20,324 bases of DNA. Source: an uncultured Lachnospiraceae bacterium. GTDB lineage: Bacteria; Bacillota; Clostridia; Lachnospirales; Lachnospiraceae. The position numbers and the translations under genes are program-made. Location of the stretch: positions 1 to 20,324 of the forward strand of contig CACZPX010000177.1 of NCBI GenBank assembly GCA_902783095.1, in the 5' to 3' direction. Positions 1 to 6,431 of the stretch are shown here, one piece after another. How positions within the stretch are numbered: position 1 is the stretch's first letter; the number at the start of each line of letters is the position of its first letter. Under the pieces are notes generated by a model, which was not told where the DNA came from, ran no database searches, and was given only the letters and a program-made list of their open reading frames with translations.

Positions 1-95
1 ATTCGGGAAGGAAAAATAGTGCGGAACCGACGGCAAAGCAGAGTATTAACGATCGCAAGAAAGAGCCTTTATCAGGATCACGGGAGGAGAAACCA
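1..95. other. Left edge, upstream of the acetyltransferase gene
   Basis: This stretch holds no identifiable gene. A ribosome binding site (GGGAGGAG, about 81-88) for the next gene is clear. One plus-strand frame stays open from base 1 to a TGA at 97-99 that would overlap the next start as ATGA. Another frame stops at 17-19. Either could be the tail of an upstream gene, but the fragments are too short to identify. I see no convincing promoter. Confidence 0.5.
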
Positions 96-650
96 ATGAC
101 ACTGGAGACCGAAAGACTGATCCTTCGCCCCTGGGAAGAATCGGACGCGGAGGCATGCTATCAATACGCAAGGGATCCGTTGGTAGGCCCTGCTGCCGGA
201 TGGCCGGCGCATACGAGTGTGGAAAACAGCAGGCAGGTGATCCGGGAATTTTTGATGGTGCCGGAGACCTATGCCATCGTGCTGAAGGAGACCGGCCTGC
301 CCGTCGGCAGCATAGGCCTGCACCATAACGATCTCGCAAAAGAAGCAAACGAGGCGGAACTCGGCTACTGGATCGGCGTGCCTTATTGGGGACGCGGCCT
401 GGTGCCGGAGGCGGCAAAAGAGGTGCTTCGCCATGCCTTTGAAGACCTGAAGCTGATCCGAGTGTGGTGCGCCTATTACGACGGCAATACAAAGTCGAAA
501 CGCGTGCAGGAAAAGCTGGGCTTTACGCATCAGTGGACCACGGAGAGCGTGCCGGTTCCCCAAATGGGCGAGATACGAAAAGGCCACGTCAATCTGATGA
601 CGAGGGACGAGTGGCTCCGGATATCAAAAGAGAAATCAGAGCAGGAGTAA
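96..650 (+). CDS. GNAT family N-acetyltransferase (RimJ/RimL-like)
   Basis: This 184-aa protein should transfer an acetyl group from acetyl-CoA to an amine. It opens with the TERLILRPW motif typical of RimJ/RimL-type GNAT proteins. The central segment (about residues 90-120) reads YWIGVPYWGRGLVPEA, which matches GNAT motif A with its WGRG acetyl-CoA pyrophosphate loop. The later stretch N-x-x-S-x-R-V-x-E-K-L-G-F (about 133-146) matches the conserved motif B end. A GGGAGGAG ribosome binding site about 7 bases upstream supports the ATG at 96. The next gene starts 3 bases after this stop, so the two are probably co-transcribed and translationally coupled. The substrate cannot be read from sequence: ribosomal protein N-termini, small amines and antibiotics are all acted on by relatives. 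Confidence 0.9.
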   Translation: MTLETERLILRPWEESDAEACYQYARDPLVGPAAGWPAHTSVENSRQVIREFLMVPETYAIVLKETGLPVGSIGLHHNDLAKEANEAELGYWIGVPYWGRGLVPEAAKEVLRHAFEDLKLIRVWCAYYDGNTKSKRVQEKLGFTHQWTTESVPVPQMGEIRKGHVNLMTRDEWLRISKEKSEQE

Positions 651-653
651 GAG

Positions 654-1454
654 ATGGATCACGTAAGTGCATGGGATGAGTTGCTGGAAAAGAAAGAATA
701 CGCCCGGGCGGCAGCCCCTGTTTTGCAGAACGCCGCGCCTCTGTTTGCGGGAACCGTCGGCCTGGACGGCCGTCCGCAGGTGCGGCCCGCCTGGTTTGCC
801 TTTGAACAGGACGGCGCGTTATACTTTCTGACGCGCAAGAGCAGCCGCATGTATGCCGAACTTTCAAAAAAACCCTATGTTCAGTTCTGCTGCGCCGACC
901 GTGACACACAGACGACGGTCCGAATCTCGGGCAAAGTGTGTTTTACGGAGGAGCAGGAGCTGCTTGACCGCGCCGCGGCAGCCTGCCCGGCGGTCCTGCG
1001 GCATGCGAACGGGGAGAAAAAGCAGCTGATCGCGTTCTTCCTTTTGGGAGCGGAGATCCTGGCAGAGCGTGACGGTCCGGAACCCGGGGAGCAGAGACTG
1101 GTCCTGCCCGATCCGGCCGGCGTGCGGATCGGGATCACGATCAGGAAAAAGACAGAACTGCGCGACAGGCTGAGCCGCATCTTGGAACGCCGCGAGGCGG
1201 CGCCTCCCGACCGGGATACGATCCCCCTGTACGACGGCGCGCTGTTCGTGTTCGCGGAAGCGGCAAAAGCGCTCTGGCCGCGGATGGACATCATGCCGCT
1301 GGAGCGTGCCGCGTGCTATGAGACCTATGACGAGCGGGAACGGTACACCGCGATGGCTGCAGCCCTGATCGGAAACGCCGTGATCGACGATCCAGAGGAT
1401 ATGACTTACTGGCTGGATCCGGCCAGATGGACAAACGGCACCTTTCGTCGGTGA
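654..1454 (+). CDS. Split-barrel FMN-binding (PNPOx-like) protein with extra C-terminal region
   Basis: The first roughly 130 of 266 residues resemble the pyridoxamine 5'-phosphate oxidase-like split barrel. GTVGLDGRPQVRPAWFAFE is followed by LYFLTRKSSRMYAEL, then CADRDTQTTVRISGKVCF, which is the usual strand order with the R-P and T-x-K-S-S-R flavin-contact positions. Members bind FMN or F420 and reduce or sequester small molecules, or are of unknown function. Residues about 140-266 are not a standard part of this fold and I do not recognise them; they contain an Arg/Glu-rich helix and an acidic tail. An AGGAG site overlaps the stop of the preceding acetyltransferase gene, 6 bases before the ATG, so translation is probably coupled. 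The protein has no signal peptide or membrane segment. Confidence 0.75.
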   Translation: MDHVSAWDELLEKKEYARAAAPVLQNAAPLFAGTVGLDGRPQVRPAWFAFEQDGALYFLTRKSSRMYAELSKKPYVQFCCADRDTQTTVRISGKVCFTEEQELLDRAAAACPAVLRHANGEKKQLIAFFLLGAEILAERDGPEPGEQRLVLPDPAGVRIGITIRKKTELRDRLSRILERREAAPPDRDTIPLYDGALFVFAEAAKALWPRMDIMPLERAACYETYDERERYTAMAAALIGNAVIDDPEDMTYWLDPARWTNGTFRR

Positions 1455-1536
1455 TCCCGTGCAGGCACGTCAGGTGACAAAGGAGACCTGAAATACACCG
1501 CCCGGCTGGGATCCGGGTGCGCTAAGGGGACATACA

Positions 1537-1947
1537 ATGATCAGACCAATTGTTCACGATACTGTTTTTCTTTCCCGAAAATCGGATCCGGCAACCGCGG
1601 CGGATCTGACCGTCGCAAAGGATCTGCGGGATACCCTGGCGGCACATCGCGACGGCTGTGTCGGCATGGCTGCCAACATGATCGGCTTTAATAAGCGGAT
1701 CATCATCGTGTCCCTGGGGATGTTTGACATGGTGATGCTCAACCCGGTGATCGTAAAGAAAGCCGGAGCCTTTGAGACGGAAGAGGGCTGCCTGTCGCTG
1801 ACGGGCGTCCGTAAAACGACGCGGTATCAGAAGATCACGGTCCGCTATCAGGACGAACAGTTAAAGAGTCATACACAGGAGTTTACAGGATGGACGGCGC
1901 AGATCATCCAGCATGAGTGCGACCATCTGGAAGGAATACTGATATAA
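1537..1947 (+). CDS. Peptide deformylase-like protein, short form
   Basis: This 136-aa protein carries two of the three peptide deformylase signatures intact. EGCLSL (Cys85) and QHECDHLEG (His126, Glu127, His130) together supply the metal ligands and the catalytic Glu. The first signature reads G-C-V-G-M-A-A-N-M-I-G, with Met48 where the canonical enzyme has the Gln (Gln50 in E. coli) that stabilises the oxyanion. Family members normally remove the N-formyl group from nascent proteins. This protein is shorter than the usual 150-190 residues and ends right after motif III. It belongs to a paralogue type I recall from Clostridia, so it is probably not the cell's main deformylase. A purine-rich AAGGGGA site lies about 6 bases before the ATG. 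The gene follows an 82-base gap without a clear promoter. Confidence 0.85.
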   Translation: MIRPIVHDTVFLSRKSDPATAADLTVAKDLRDTLAAHRDGCVGMAANMIGFNKRIIIVSLGMFDMVMLNPVIVKKAGAFETEEGCLSLTGVRKTTRYQKITVRYQDEQLKSHTQEFTGWTAQIIQHECDHLEGILI

Positions 1948-1962
1948 AGCAGGGGGACAGGA

Positions 1963-2373
1963 ATGCAGCACGAATGCAGGATAACCGTTCTGGACAAGAA
2001 GTGTTTTACCGACTATCAGGAGCAGTATCTGGCGGATCCGAAGTCCGGGCCGTGCCCGTTTTTCAACGTGGGGGACGAGTTCGTTTTGAAGCGCACACCG
2101 CAGCAGGATGATTTCTATCACCTGATGAACGGCAGATTCTGCGGCGAGGCCTGGGACGCCGTCAGCCGCTACGTTTACACAGCCCTGCAGGGCGGCGCCA
2201 TCATGAAGGGCTGGTCCAATGACGACCGTGTGATGATCGCCTGCTGCAACGACGGCACACGGCCGGTCATCTTCAAGATCGAGCGGATCGATATCCCGGA
2301 AAATGAGGAAGAACGGGAGTGGCTGGCAAAGCAGAGCTTTAAGAACACTGCGGAAGATGCCTATACGGGGTGA
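1963..2373 (+). CDS. TIGR04076 family protein
   Basis: This 136-aa soluble protein matches my memory of the TIGR04076 family by its fixed landmarks. These are C-R-I-T-V-L near the N-terminus, G-P-C-P-F-F about residue 30, C-G-E-A-W-D about 60, a small-residue helix Y-x-x-x-L-Q-G-G, and the closing I-A-C-C-N-D-G-x-R-P-V-I-F-K-I-E-R. Several conserved cysteines, including the adjacent pair, suggest metal or redox chemistry, but no reaction has been assigned to the family that I know of. It starts 15 bases after the deformylase-like gene behind a GGGGGA site, so the two probably form an operon. It has no signal peptide. Confidence 0.8.
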   Translation: MQHECRITVLDKKCFTDYQEQYLADPKSGPCPFFNVGDEFVLKRTPQQDDFYHLMNGRFCGEAWDAVSRYVYTALQGGAIMKGWSNDDRVMIACCNDGTRPVIFKIERIDIPENEEEREWLAKQSFKNTAEDAYTG

Positions 2374-2437
2374 AGCGTATTGCCTGAAGCGGGACGGTTC
2401 GCGAAGACGCGCGCCGGTGCTTTGAGAAATACGGCAG

Positions 2438-2869
2438 ATGAGCAAGAAGATGAAGATCATGGTAAGCGCCTGCCTGGCAGGTGAAAACTGCAAATACAAC
2501 GGCGGAAACAACCGAAATGAAAAGGTGATCAGGCTGATGGCAGAGCACGAGGTCATCACGGTCTGTCCGGAGCAGATGGGCGGCCTTCCCACACCCAGAG
2601 TTCCGTCGGAGATCCGGAACGGCGTGGTCACGGCAAAAGACGGACGCATCGTGGACGACGCGTTTCGAGCCGGTGCGGCGAAATGTCTGGAGATCGCTCT
2701 GCGGGAGCGGCCGGAGCTTGTCGTGCTGCAGTCCAGAAGCCCCAGCTGCGGGATGAATCAGCGGTATGACGGGTCGTTTTCCGGCAAACTGGTGAACGCG
2801 CCGGGCGTAACGGCGCAGCTTCTGCTGGAGAACGGTTTCCGCTGCGTGGACGTGGAGGATCTTGAATGA
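2438..2869 (+). CDS. DUF523 family protein
   Basis: This 143-aa cysteine-containing protein is a standalone DUF523 domain, the domain also found at the N-terminus of some YbgA-type proteins. Visible signatures are V-S-A-C-L-A-G-E-N-C-K-Y-N-G-G-N-N near the start, V-C-P-E in the middle, and L-Q-S-R-S-P-S-C-G about residue 100. The four conserved cysteines suggest metal or thiol chemistry, and the function is unknown. The ATG at 2438 has only a weak upstream ribosome binding site. In-frame ATGs at 2450 and 2459 exist, but the protein aligns with the family from the SACLAG segment, so the exact start is uncertain by a few residues. It is the last gene of this run, with a terminator 65 bases downstream. 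Confidence 0.85.
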   Translation: MSKKMKIMVSACLAGENCKYNGGNNRNEKVIRLMAEHEVITVCPEQMGGLPTPRVPSEIRNGVVTAKDGRIVDDAFRAGAAKCLEIALRERPELVVLQSRSPSCGMNQRYDGSFSGKLVNAPGVTAQLLLENGFRCVDVEDLE

Positions 2870-2933
2870 CTGCAGCTGCGCAGAGCCTTTCTATGCCTGT
2901 TTGCACGATCGTCTCAAACACACAAGCTGCATG

Positions 2934-2968
2934 CGGCGGTTTCCCTGACGGAGACCGCCGTTGTTTTA
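2934..2968 (+). terminator. Rho-independent terminator after the DUF523 gene
   Basis: An 11-base-pair stem (2934-2944 with 2950-2960, one G-T wobble) encloses a 5-base loop and is followed directly by TTGTTTTA. It lies shortly after the last gene of the first operon, where termination is expected. Confidence 0.8.
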
Positions 2969-2982
2969 TGAATAGTTATGCG

Positions 2983-3010
2983 GGCCGGTCTGCCGGTCCG
3001 GCCGTTTTAT
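2983..3010 (+). terminator. Possible second terminator hairpin
   Basis: GGCCGG at 2983-2988 pairs with CCGGCC at 2998-3003 around a 9-base loop, followed by G and TTTTAT. The stem is only 6 pairs and the loop is long, so this is weaker than the hairpin just upstream. It may act as a backup terminator. Confidence 0.35.
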
Positions 3011-3051
3011 GAAATGCCGAAACGTCATATCATGAAATAAAATATAACCAT

Positions 3052-3080
3052 TTGTATGATGCTGTTTGCATGGGTATGAT
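3052..3080 (+). promoter_or_regulatory. Candidate promoter for the small helical protein and lipoprotein reductase
   Basis: TTGTAT (3052-3057) and TATGAT (3075-3080) are separated by 17 bases. The -10 matches the consensus at five of six positions, while the -35 is weak. It sits about 70 bases upstream of the 76-aa gene and after the terminator pair. Confidence 0.45.
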
Positions 3081-3152
3081 AGCCTTGCCGGAAGGAAACA
3101 AACCGTCCGGCAGTATGCAAGAAAGGCAGAATGAAAAAAGGTCCTGCAAAAG

Positions 3153-3383
3153 ATGAGCGGTAAGGAACAACTGATACAGGGTCTGTCCGCTGCCGGCTGC
3201 AGCGTGGAAACGGTGGAACGGATCGGCATCCTCTATGAGGCGGGAAGCTACGACGAGATGCTGCATCAAATGAAGATGCAGCGCTGCAGGCTGATCGACG
3301 AGATGCACGAGAGCCAGCGAAAAGTGGACCGCATGGACTTCCTGATCCGGGATCAGGAAAAAACGATGGAACGGACTATCTGA
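3153..3383 (+). CDS. Small helical protein of unknown function (76 aa)
   Basis: This charged, mostly helical protein has no signal peptide or membrane segment. Residues about 30-70 form a heptad-like amphipathic stretch rich in Met, Arg, Glu and Asp, with the pattern R-C-R-L-I-D-E-M-H-E-S-Q-R-K-V-D-R-M-D-F-L-I, which suggests a coiled coil or helical bundle. I recall similar short proteins beside oxidoreductase genes in Lachnospiraceae but know no function. Its ribosome binding site is weak (AAAAAAGG about 11 bases upstream). A 10-codon ORF (3131-3163) with a better-placed site overlaps the start, so coupling from that ORF is possible. The lipoprotein reductase gene follows 20 bases later, so the two probably share a transcript. 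Confidence 0.7.
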   Translation: MSGKEQLIQGLSAAGCSVETVERIGILYEAGSYDEMLHQMKMQRCRLIDEMHESQRKVDRMDFLIRDQEKTMERTI

Positions 3384-3403
3384 AAAAAGGCAGGGTACAG
3401 GCC

Positions 3404-4861
3404 ATGAACAGAAACAGGATTCTAACCATTTTTCTGACCTTTGTGCTGCTCTTGATCTGCGCTTCCGCCTGTCAAAAAGCGGAGCCGCCGCAGACAGCCA
3501 GCGGAGAATCTGCCGCAGAAGAGAGCACGCTGCAGACCACAGAGGAAACAGAAAACGAGAACAATACGGACGGCAGTCAGCCGGATACGGAAGAAGTCAG
3601 TTCAAAGGAAACTTCTGAGCCATCGACTGAGGCAGAAAACACCCAAAACGGAGAAACGATGATCTACGCGCATATCGGAAACAATACACTTGTCATTAAA
3701 CCGGAGAGCAATTCTTCGGCAGAGGCCTTTGTGGACCTGCTGCAGGCCGGCGACGTCACGGTGGACATGCATGACTACGGCGGATTTGAGAAAGTGGGGC
3801 CTTTGGGGACCGACCTTCCCACAAACGATCAGAGCATCACGACAGAGCCCGGTGACGTGATCCTCTATCAGGGAAATCAGATCACGATCTACTACGATAC
3901 CAACACCTGGAGTTTTACCCGCCTGGGCAAAGTACAGGGCCTGTCCGCGGAGGAGCTTCGCGGCGCGCTGGGCGACGGTGATCCGACGGTGGTCTTTTCC
4001 CTGAACCGGGAGAGGCTGCAAAATCCTGCTGCAGGCGTGTTTGATCTTGAGAACCATACGGTCCTTTTAAACAGCGGCTATACGATGCCGATCATGGGGC
4101 TTGGCACCTACGCGCTCAATCGTGACACCTGCGTGAATTCGGTGAAAGCGCTGCTGAAAAACGGCGGCAGGCTCATCGACACGGCCTATATGTATCACAA
4201 CGAAGAGGCCGTAGGCGAGGGCGTGCGGCAGGCAATGGAAGAATACGGCATTCCCCGGGAAGAGATCTTCGTGATCACGAAACTCTATCCCGACCAGTTT
4301 TCCGATCCGGAGGCCGCCATCGACTTGGCGCTTGAAAAACTGGATATCGGCTACATAGACATGATGCTGCTCCATCATCCCGGAACGGACGACGTAAAAG
4401 CCTACAAAGCCATGGAGGCATATGCGGAGCAGGGGCTGATCCGGTCTTTGGGCCTTTCCAACTGGTACGTGGAGGAGCTGAACAGCTTCCTTCCGCAGGT
4501 CACGATCACGCCGGCCCTGGTGCAGAACGAGATCCATCCGTATTATCAGGAGCAGGACGTCGTCCCGTATATCCAGGAAAAGGGAATCGTGGTCCAGTGC
4601 TGGTACCCCCTGGGCGGCCGCGGCCATACGGCCGAGCTCCTTGGCGATGAGACGATCAAGGCCATCGCGAAAGCCCACGGCGTATCCTCTGCCCAGGTGA
4701 TCCTGCGCTGGGATCTGCAGCGGGGCATCGTGGTGATCCCCGGCTCTTCCGATCCGGAGCATATCAAAGAGAACCTGGACCTGTTCGGCTTTGAACTGAC
4801 GGAAGAAGAGATGGCGGCGATCGCCGCGCTGGACCGCGGCGAAAAACACGACTGGTACTGA
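3404..4861 (+). CDS. Lipoprotein fusing cyclophilin-like domain and aldo/keto reductase
   Basis: This 485-aa protein has three parts. Residues 1-23 form a signal peptide ending in an ASAC lipobox-like site (Cys23), and residues 24-84 are a Ser/Thr/Glu/Gln linker. Residues about 85-200 resemble the cyclophilin-like fold family (PF18050 type), with D-Y-G-G-F-E-K-V-G-P-L-G, L-P-T-N-D, E-P-G-D-V-I-L-Y-Q-G-N-Q-I and W-S-F-T-R-L-G-K. Residues about 212-485 are a complete aldo/keto reductase with the catalytic tetrad Asp259, Tyr264, Lys293 and His324, and a late I-P-G-S-S coenzyme-binding loop. Aldo/keto reductases use NAD(P)H, normally in the cytoplasm, so a surface-anchored version is odd. It may face the extracellular space, or the N-terminal segment may only tether it. 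The gene is convergent with the LysR gene 23 bases downstream, without a visible terminator between them. Confidence 0.88.
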   Translation: MNRNRILTIFLTFVLLLICASACQKAEPPQTASGESAAEESTLQTTEETENENNTDGSQPDTEEVSSKETSEPSTEAENTQNGETMIYAHIGNNTLVIKPESNSSAEAFVDLLQAGDVTVDMHDYGGFEKVGPLGTDLPTNDQSITTEPGDVILYQGNQITIYYDTNTWSFTRLGKVQGLSAEELRGALGDGDPTVVFSLNRERLQNPAAGVFDLENHTVLLNSGYTMPIMGLGTYALNRDTCVNSVKALLKNGGRLIDTAYMYHNEEAVGEGVRQAMEEYGIPREEIFVITKLYPDQFSDPEAAIDLALEKLDIGYIDMMLLHHPGTDDVKAYKAMEAYAEQGLIRSLGLSNWYVEELNSFLPQVTITPALVQNEIHPYYQEQDVVPYIQEKGIVVQCWYPLGGRGHTAELLGDETIKAIAKAHGVSSAQVILRWDLQRGIVVIPGSSDPEHIKENLDLFGFELTEEEMAAIAALDRGEKHDWY

Positions 4862-4884
4862 GAAAGACAGAACCGGTACGTATA

Positions 4885-5772
4885 TTACAGAGGGAAGGCT
4901 ACGGCCTCGCGGTAGAGCTTTTTCAGGATGGCTAAAAAGGTTTTCAGGCTTTCCCTCTGATCTTCCCTGTGCGTGCACAGGACGCAGGAGAAGCTTTCCC
5001 TGCAGTCAAACGGGATCCAGGCAAACTGTCCGCTGTGGTCGTTTAAAAAGCCGGGAGCCAGGCAGACGCCCCGTCCTGCTGCGACGTTGGTGAGCGTGGT
5101 GTCGTGATCGGCGCTGTTGAAGTAATCGATCTTTCCGGAGCTGATCAGGCGGTGCTGCACCGTTCTCAGGGCAGACGGCGAGCCGCCGCCCACCATGAGC
5201 GTGCGGCCGTAAAGGTCTTCTTCCGTAATGAGATTCTTTTCGGCCAAAGGATCGTCCCGTTCGGCGATCAGGTAGATCCTGCTTTCAAAGAGGTCGTGGA
5301 CCGCGATCCCCTGCACCTGTCTGGTCTGCTCCTTCAGGGCAAATACGATATCGGAATGTCCGGCAAGGAACGCTTCCATGCTGTTCTCGTACTGAAAAGC
5401 CGGCGTGATCTGCACGTCCGGTTCCTGTTCCGCAAAAAGCCGCATCGCCTCCGGCAAAAGATAAAGAGCCTGCCGGACCATCATGCAGACGGTGATATTG
5501 TCCGTATATCTGGCGCTGAAATTCTGCCCCTGTTCGACCGCGCGCTTCAGGTCCTGCCGCATGCCGGCCAGGAAACCGACAAACTGCGCGCCGGCGGGGG
5601 TCAGGGCGGCACCCTTTCCGCTTCTTTCAAATACCGCAAATCCGATCTCTTCCTCCAAAAGCCGTATCTGATAGGAAAACGTGGGCTGGCTGACGAACAG
5701 GTTGTCGGCCGCCCGGCTGAAGTTGCGTGTATGGGCCAGTTCAATACAGTAGTCGATCTGCTTTGTGGTCAA
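4885..5772 (-). CDS. LysR family transcriptional regulator
   Basis: This 295-aa protein has the LysR layout. A winged helix-turn-helix spans residues 1-60 (F-S-R-A-A-D-N-L-F-V-S-Q-P-T-F-S-Y-Q-I followed by L-E-E-E-I-G). A linker helix and a two-lobed effector-binding domain follow to about residue 290, including P-x-x-L-L-P-E-A and a late G-R-G-V-C-L-A-P-G-F segment. The start is TTG at 5772, chosen because a perfect GGAGG (5779-5783 on the complementary strand) lies 6 bases upstream and the helix-turn-helix aligns from there. The gene is divergent from the flavodoxin-reductase operon, so the classic LysR arrangement predicts that it controls that operon and itself through the palindrome in the shared gap. 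The inducer is unknown; quinones, carbonyls or redox stress would fit the targets. Confidence 0.93.
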   Translation of the reverse strand: MTTKQIDYCIELAHTRNFSRAADNLFVSQPTFSYQIRLLEEEIGFAVFERSGKGAALTPAGAQFVGFLAGMRQDLKRAVEQGQNFSARYTDNITVCMMVRQALYLLPEAMRLFAEQEPDVQITPAFQYENSMEAFLAGHSDIVFALKEQTRQVQGIAVHDLFESRIYLIAERDDPLAEKNLITEEDLYGRTLMVGGGSPSALRTVQHRLISSGKIDYFNSADHDTTLTNVAAGRGVCLAPGFLNDHSGQFAWIPFDCRESFSCVLCTHREDQRESLKTFLAILKKLYREAVAFPL

Positions 5773-5784
5773 AGTGCGCCTCCA

Positions 5785-5803
5785 CTATTTAAATATTAAA
5801 TAG
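5785..5803. promoter_or_regulatory. Perfect palindrome, likely LysR operator
   Basis: CTATTTAA and TTAAATAG form a perfect 8+8 base inverted repeat around a 3-base centre. The inner 13 bases (5788-5800) satisfy the LysR-box rule T-N11-A with dyad symmetry. It sits just downstream of the LysR -10 element, on the predicted start of the LysR transcript, which fits autorepression. Binding by LysR is inferred. Confidence 0.55.
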
Positions 5804-5833
5804 AGTATAGCACGATTCGATTGGACAACGCAA
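5804..5833 (-). promoter_or_regulatory. Candidate promoter of the LysR gene
   Basis: On the minus strand, TTGCGT (5828-5833) and TATACT (5804-5809) are separated by 18 bases. Transcription would start inside the adjacent palindrome. The -35 overlaps the opposing promoter region. Confidence 0.5.
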
Positions 5834-5850
5834 TAGCACGGCCGTATACT
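5821..5850 (+). promoter_or_regulatory. Candidate promoter of the flavodoxin-reductase operon
   Basis: TTGGAC (5821-5826) and TATACT (5845-5850) are separated by 18 bases and lie 30 bases before the flavodoxin start codon. The element overlaps the divergent LysR promoter, so one bound regulator could affect both. Confidence 0.55.
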
Positions 5851-5880
5851 ATAGCCATAATAACCAAGGAGGAAGCAGTA

Positions 5881-6402
5881 ATGAACAAGACGTTGATCGC
5901 ATATTTTTCCAGAGCAGATGAAAACTACTTCGGGGGAGCGATGCGCTATGTAAAGGTGGGCAATACGGAGATCGTCTGCGACATCATCAGGGACCTTACC
6001 GGAGCGGACTGCTTTAAGATCGAGATGAAGGATCCTTACTCGCCGGTCTACATGACCTGCATCGAGGAGGCCAAGAAGGACCTTCACGAAAAGGCAAGAC
6101 CGGAGCTGGTCTCCCTGCCGGAATCCGTGGCGACGTATGACACCGTCATCCTGGCCTATCCCAACTACTGGGGCAGGATGCCGATGGCCGTGTTTACCTT
6201 CCTGGAAGCGTTTGACTTCACGGGAAAGACGATCCTTCCCCTGTGCACCAACGAAGGCAGCGGCATGGGCGGCAGCGAACGCGATATCAAAAAGACCTGC
6301 CCCGGGGCAGACGTAAAGAAGGGCCTGCCCATTACCGGCAGCGAGGCGGCAAATTCGAAGACGGCGGTACAGAAGTGGCTCGGTGCAAACGGGCTGCTGT
6401 GA
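5881..6402 (+). CDS. Flavodoxin family protein
   Basis: This 173-aa protein begins with a beta strand and phosphate-loop region (K-T-L-I-A-Y-F-S-R-A) like the flavodoxin_4 group, which binds FMN and carries electrons or reduces small molecules. Other matches are the T-E-I-V-C-D-I-I helix, the Y-D-T-V-I-L-A-Y-P-N-Y-W-G segment about residues 81-93 that contacts the flavin, and P-L-C-T-N-E-G-S-G-M-G-G-S about 120-132. An in-frame TTG 60 bases upstream exists but would overlap the promoter. The ATG at 5881 has AAGGAGG 8 bases before it. This is the first gene of an operon with two aldo/keto reductases and is divergent from the LysR gene, so LysR control is likely. Partner and substrate are unknown. 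Confidence 0.92.
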   Translation: MNKTLIAYFSRADENYFGGAMRYVKVGNTEIVCDIIRDLTGADCFKIEMKDPYSPVYMTCIEEAKKDLHEKARPELVSLPESVATYDTVILAYPNYWGRMPMAVFTFLEAFDFTGKTILPLCTNEGSGMGGSERDIKKTCPGADVKKGLPITGSEAANSKTAVQKWLGANGLL

Positions 6403-6431
6403 TCAGACGAAAGATCGGGAAGGAGACCATC

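Larger units (their letters stand above)
2870..3152. other. Intergenic region with terminator and promoter
   Basis: This 283-base gap contains no supported gene. It holds an intrinsic terminator at 2934-2968, a second shorter GC hairpin at 2983-3003 followed by a TTTTAT run, and a plausible sigma-70-type promoter at 3052-3080 that would start the next transcript. It therefore separates two transcription units. Confidence 0.6.

Noticed and set aside
1455..1536. Second ribosome-binding-like sequence (AAAGGAGA) in the gap before the deformylase gene
   Set aside because: No ATG, GTG or TTG lies at a usable distance in a frame that stays open, so I do not call a gene.
2866..3012. 48-codon ORF starting ATGA-overlapped with the DUF523 stop
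   Set aside because: It runs straight through the terminator hairpin at 2934-2968, has no ribosome binding site of its own and has no recognisable protein character.
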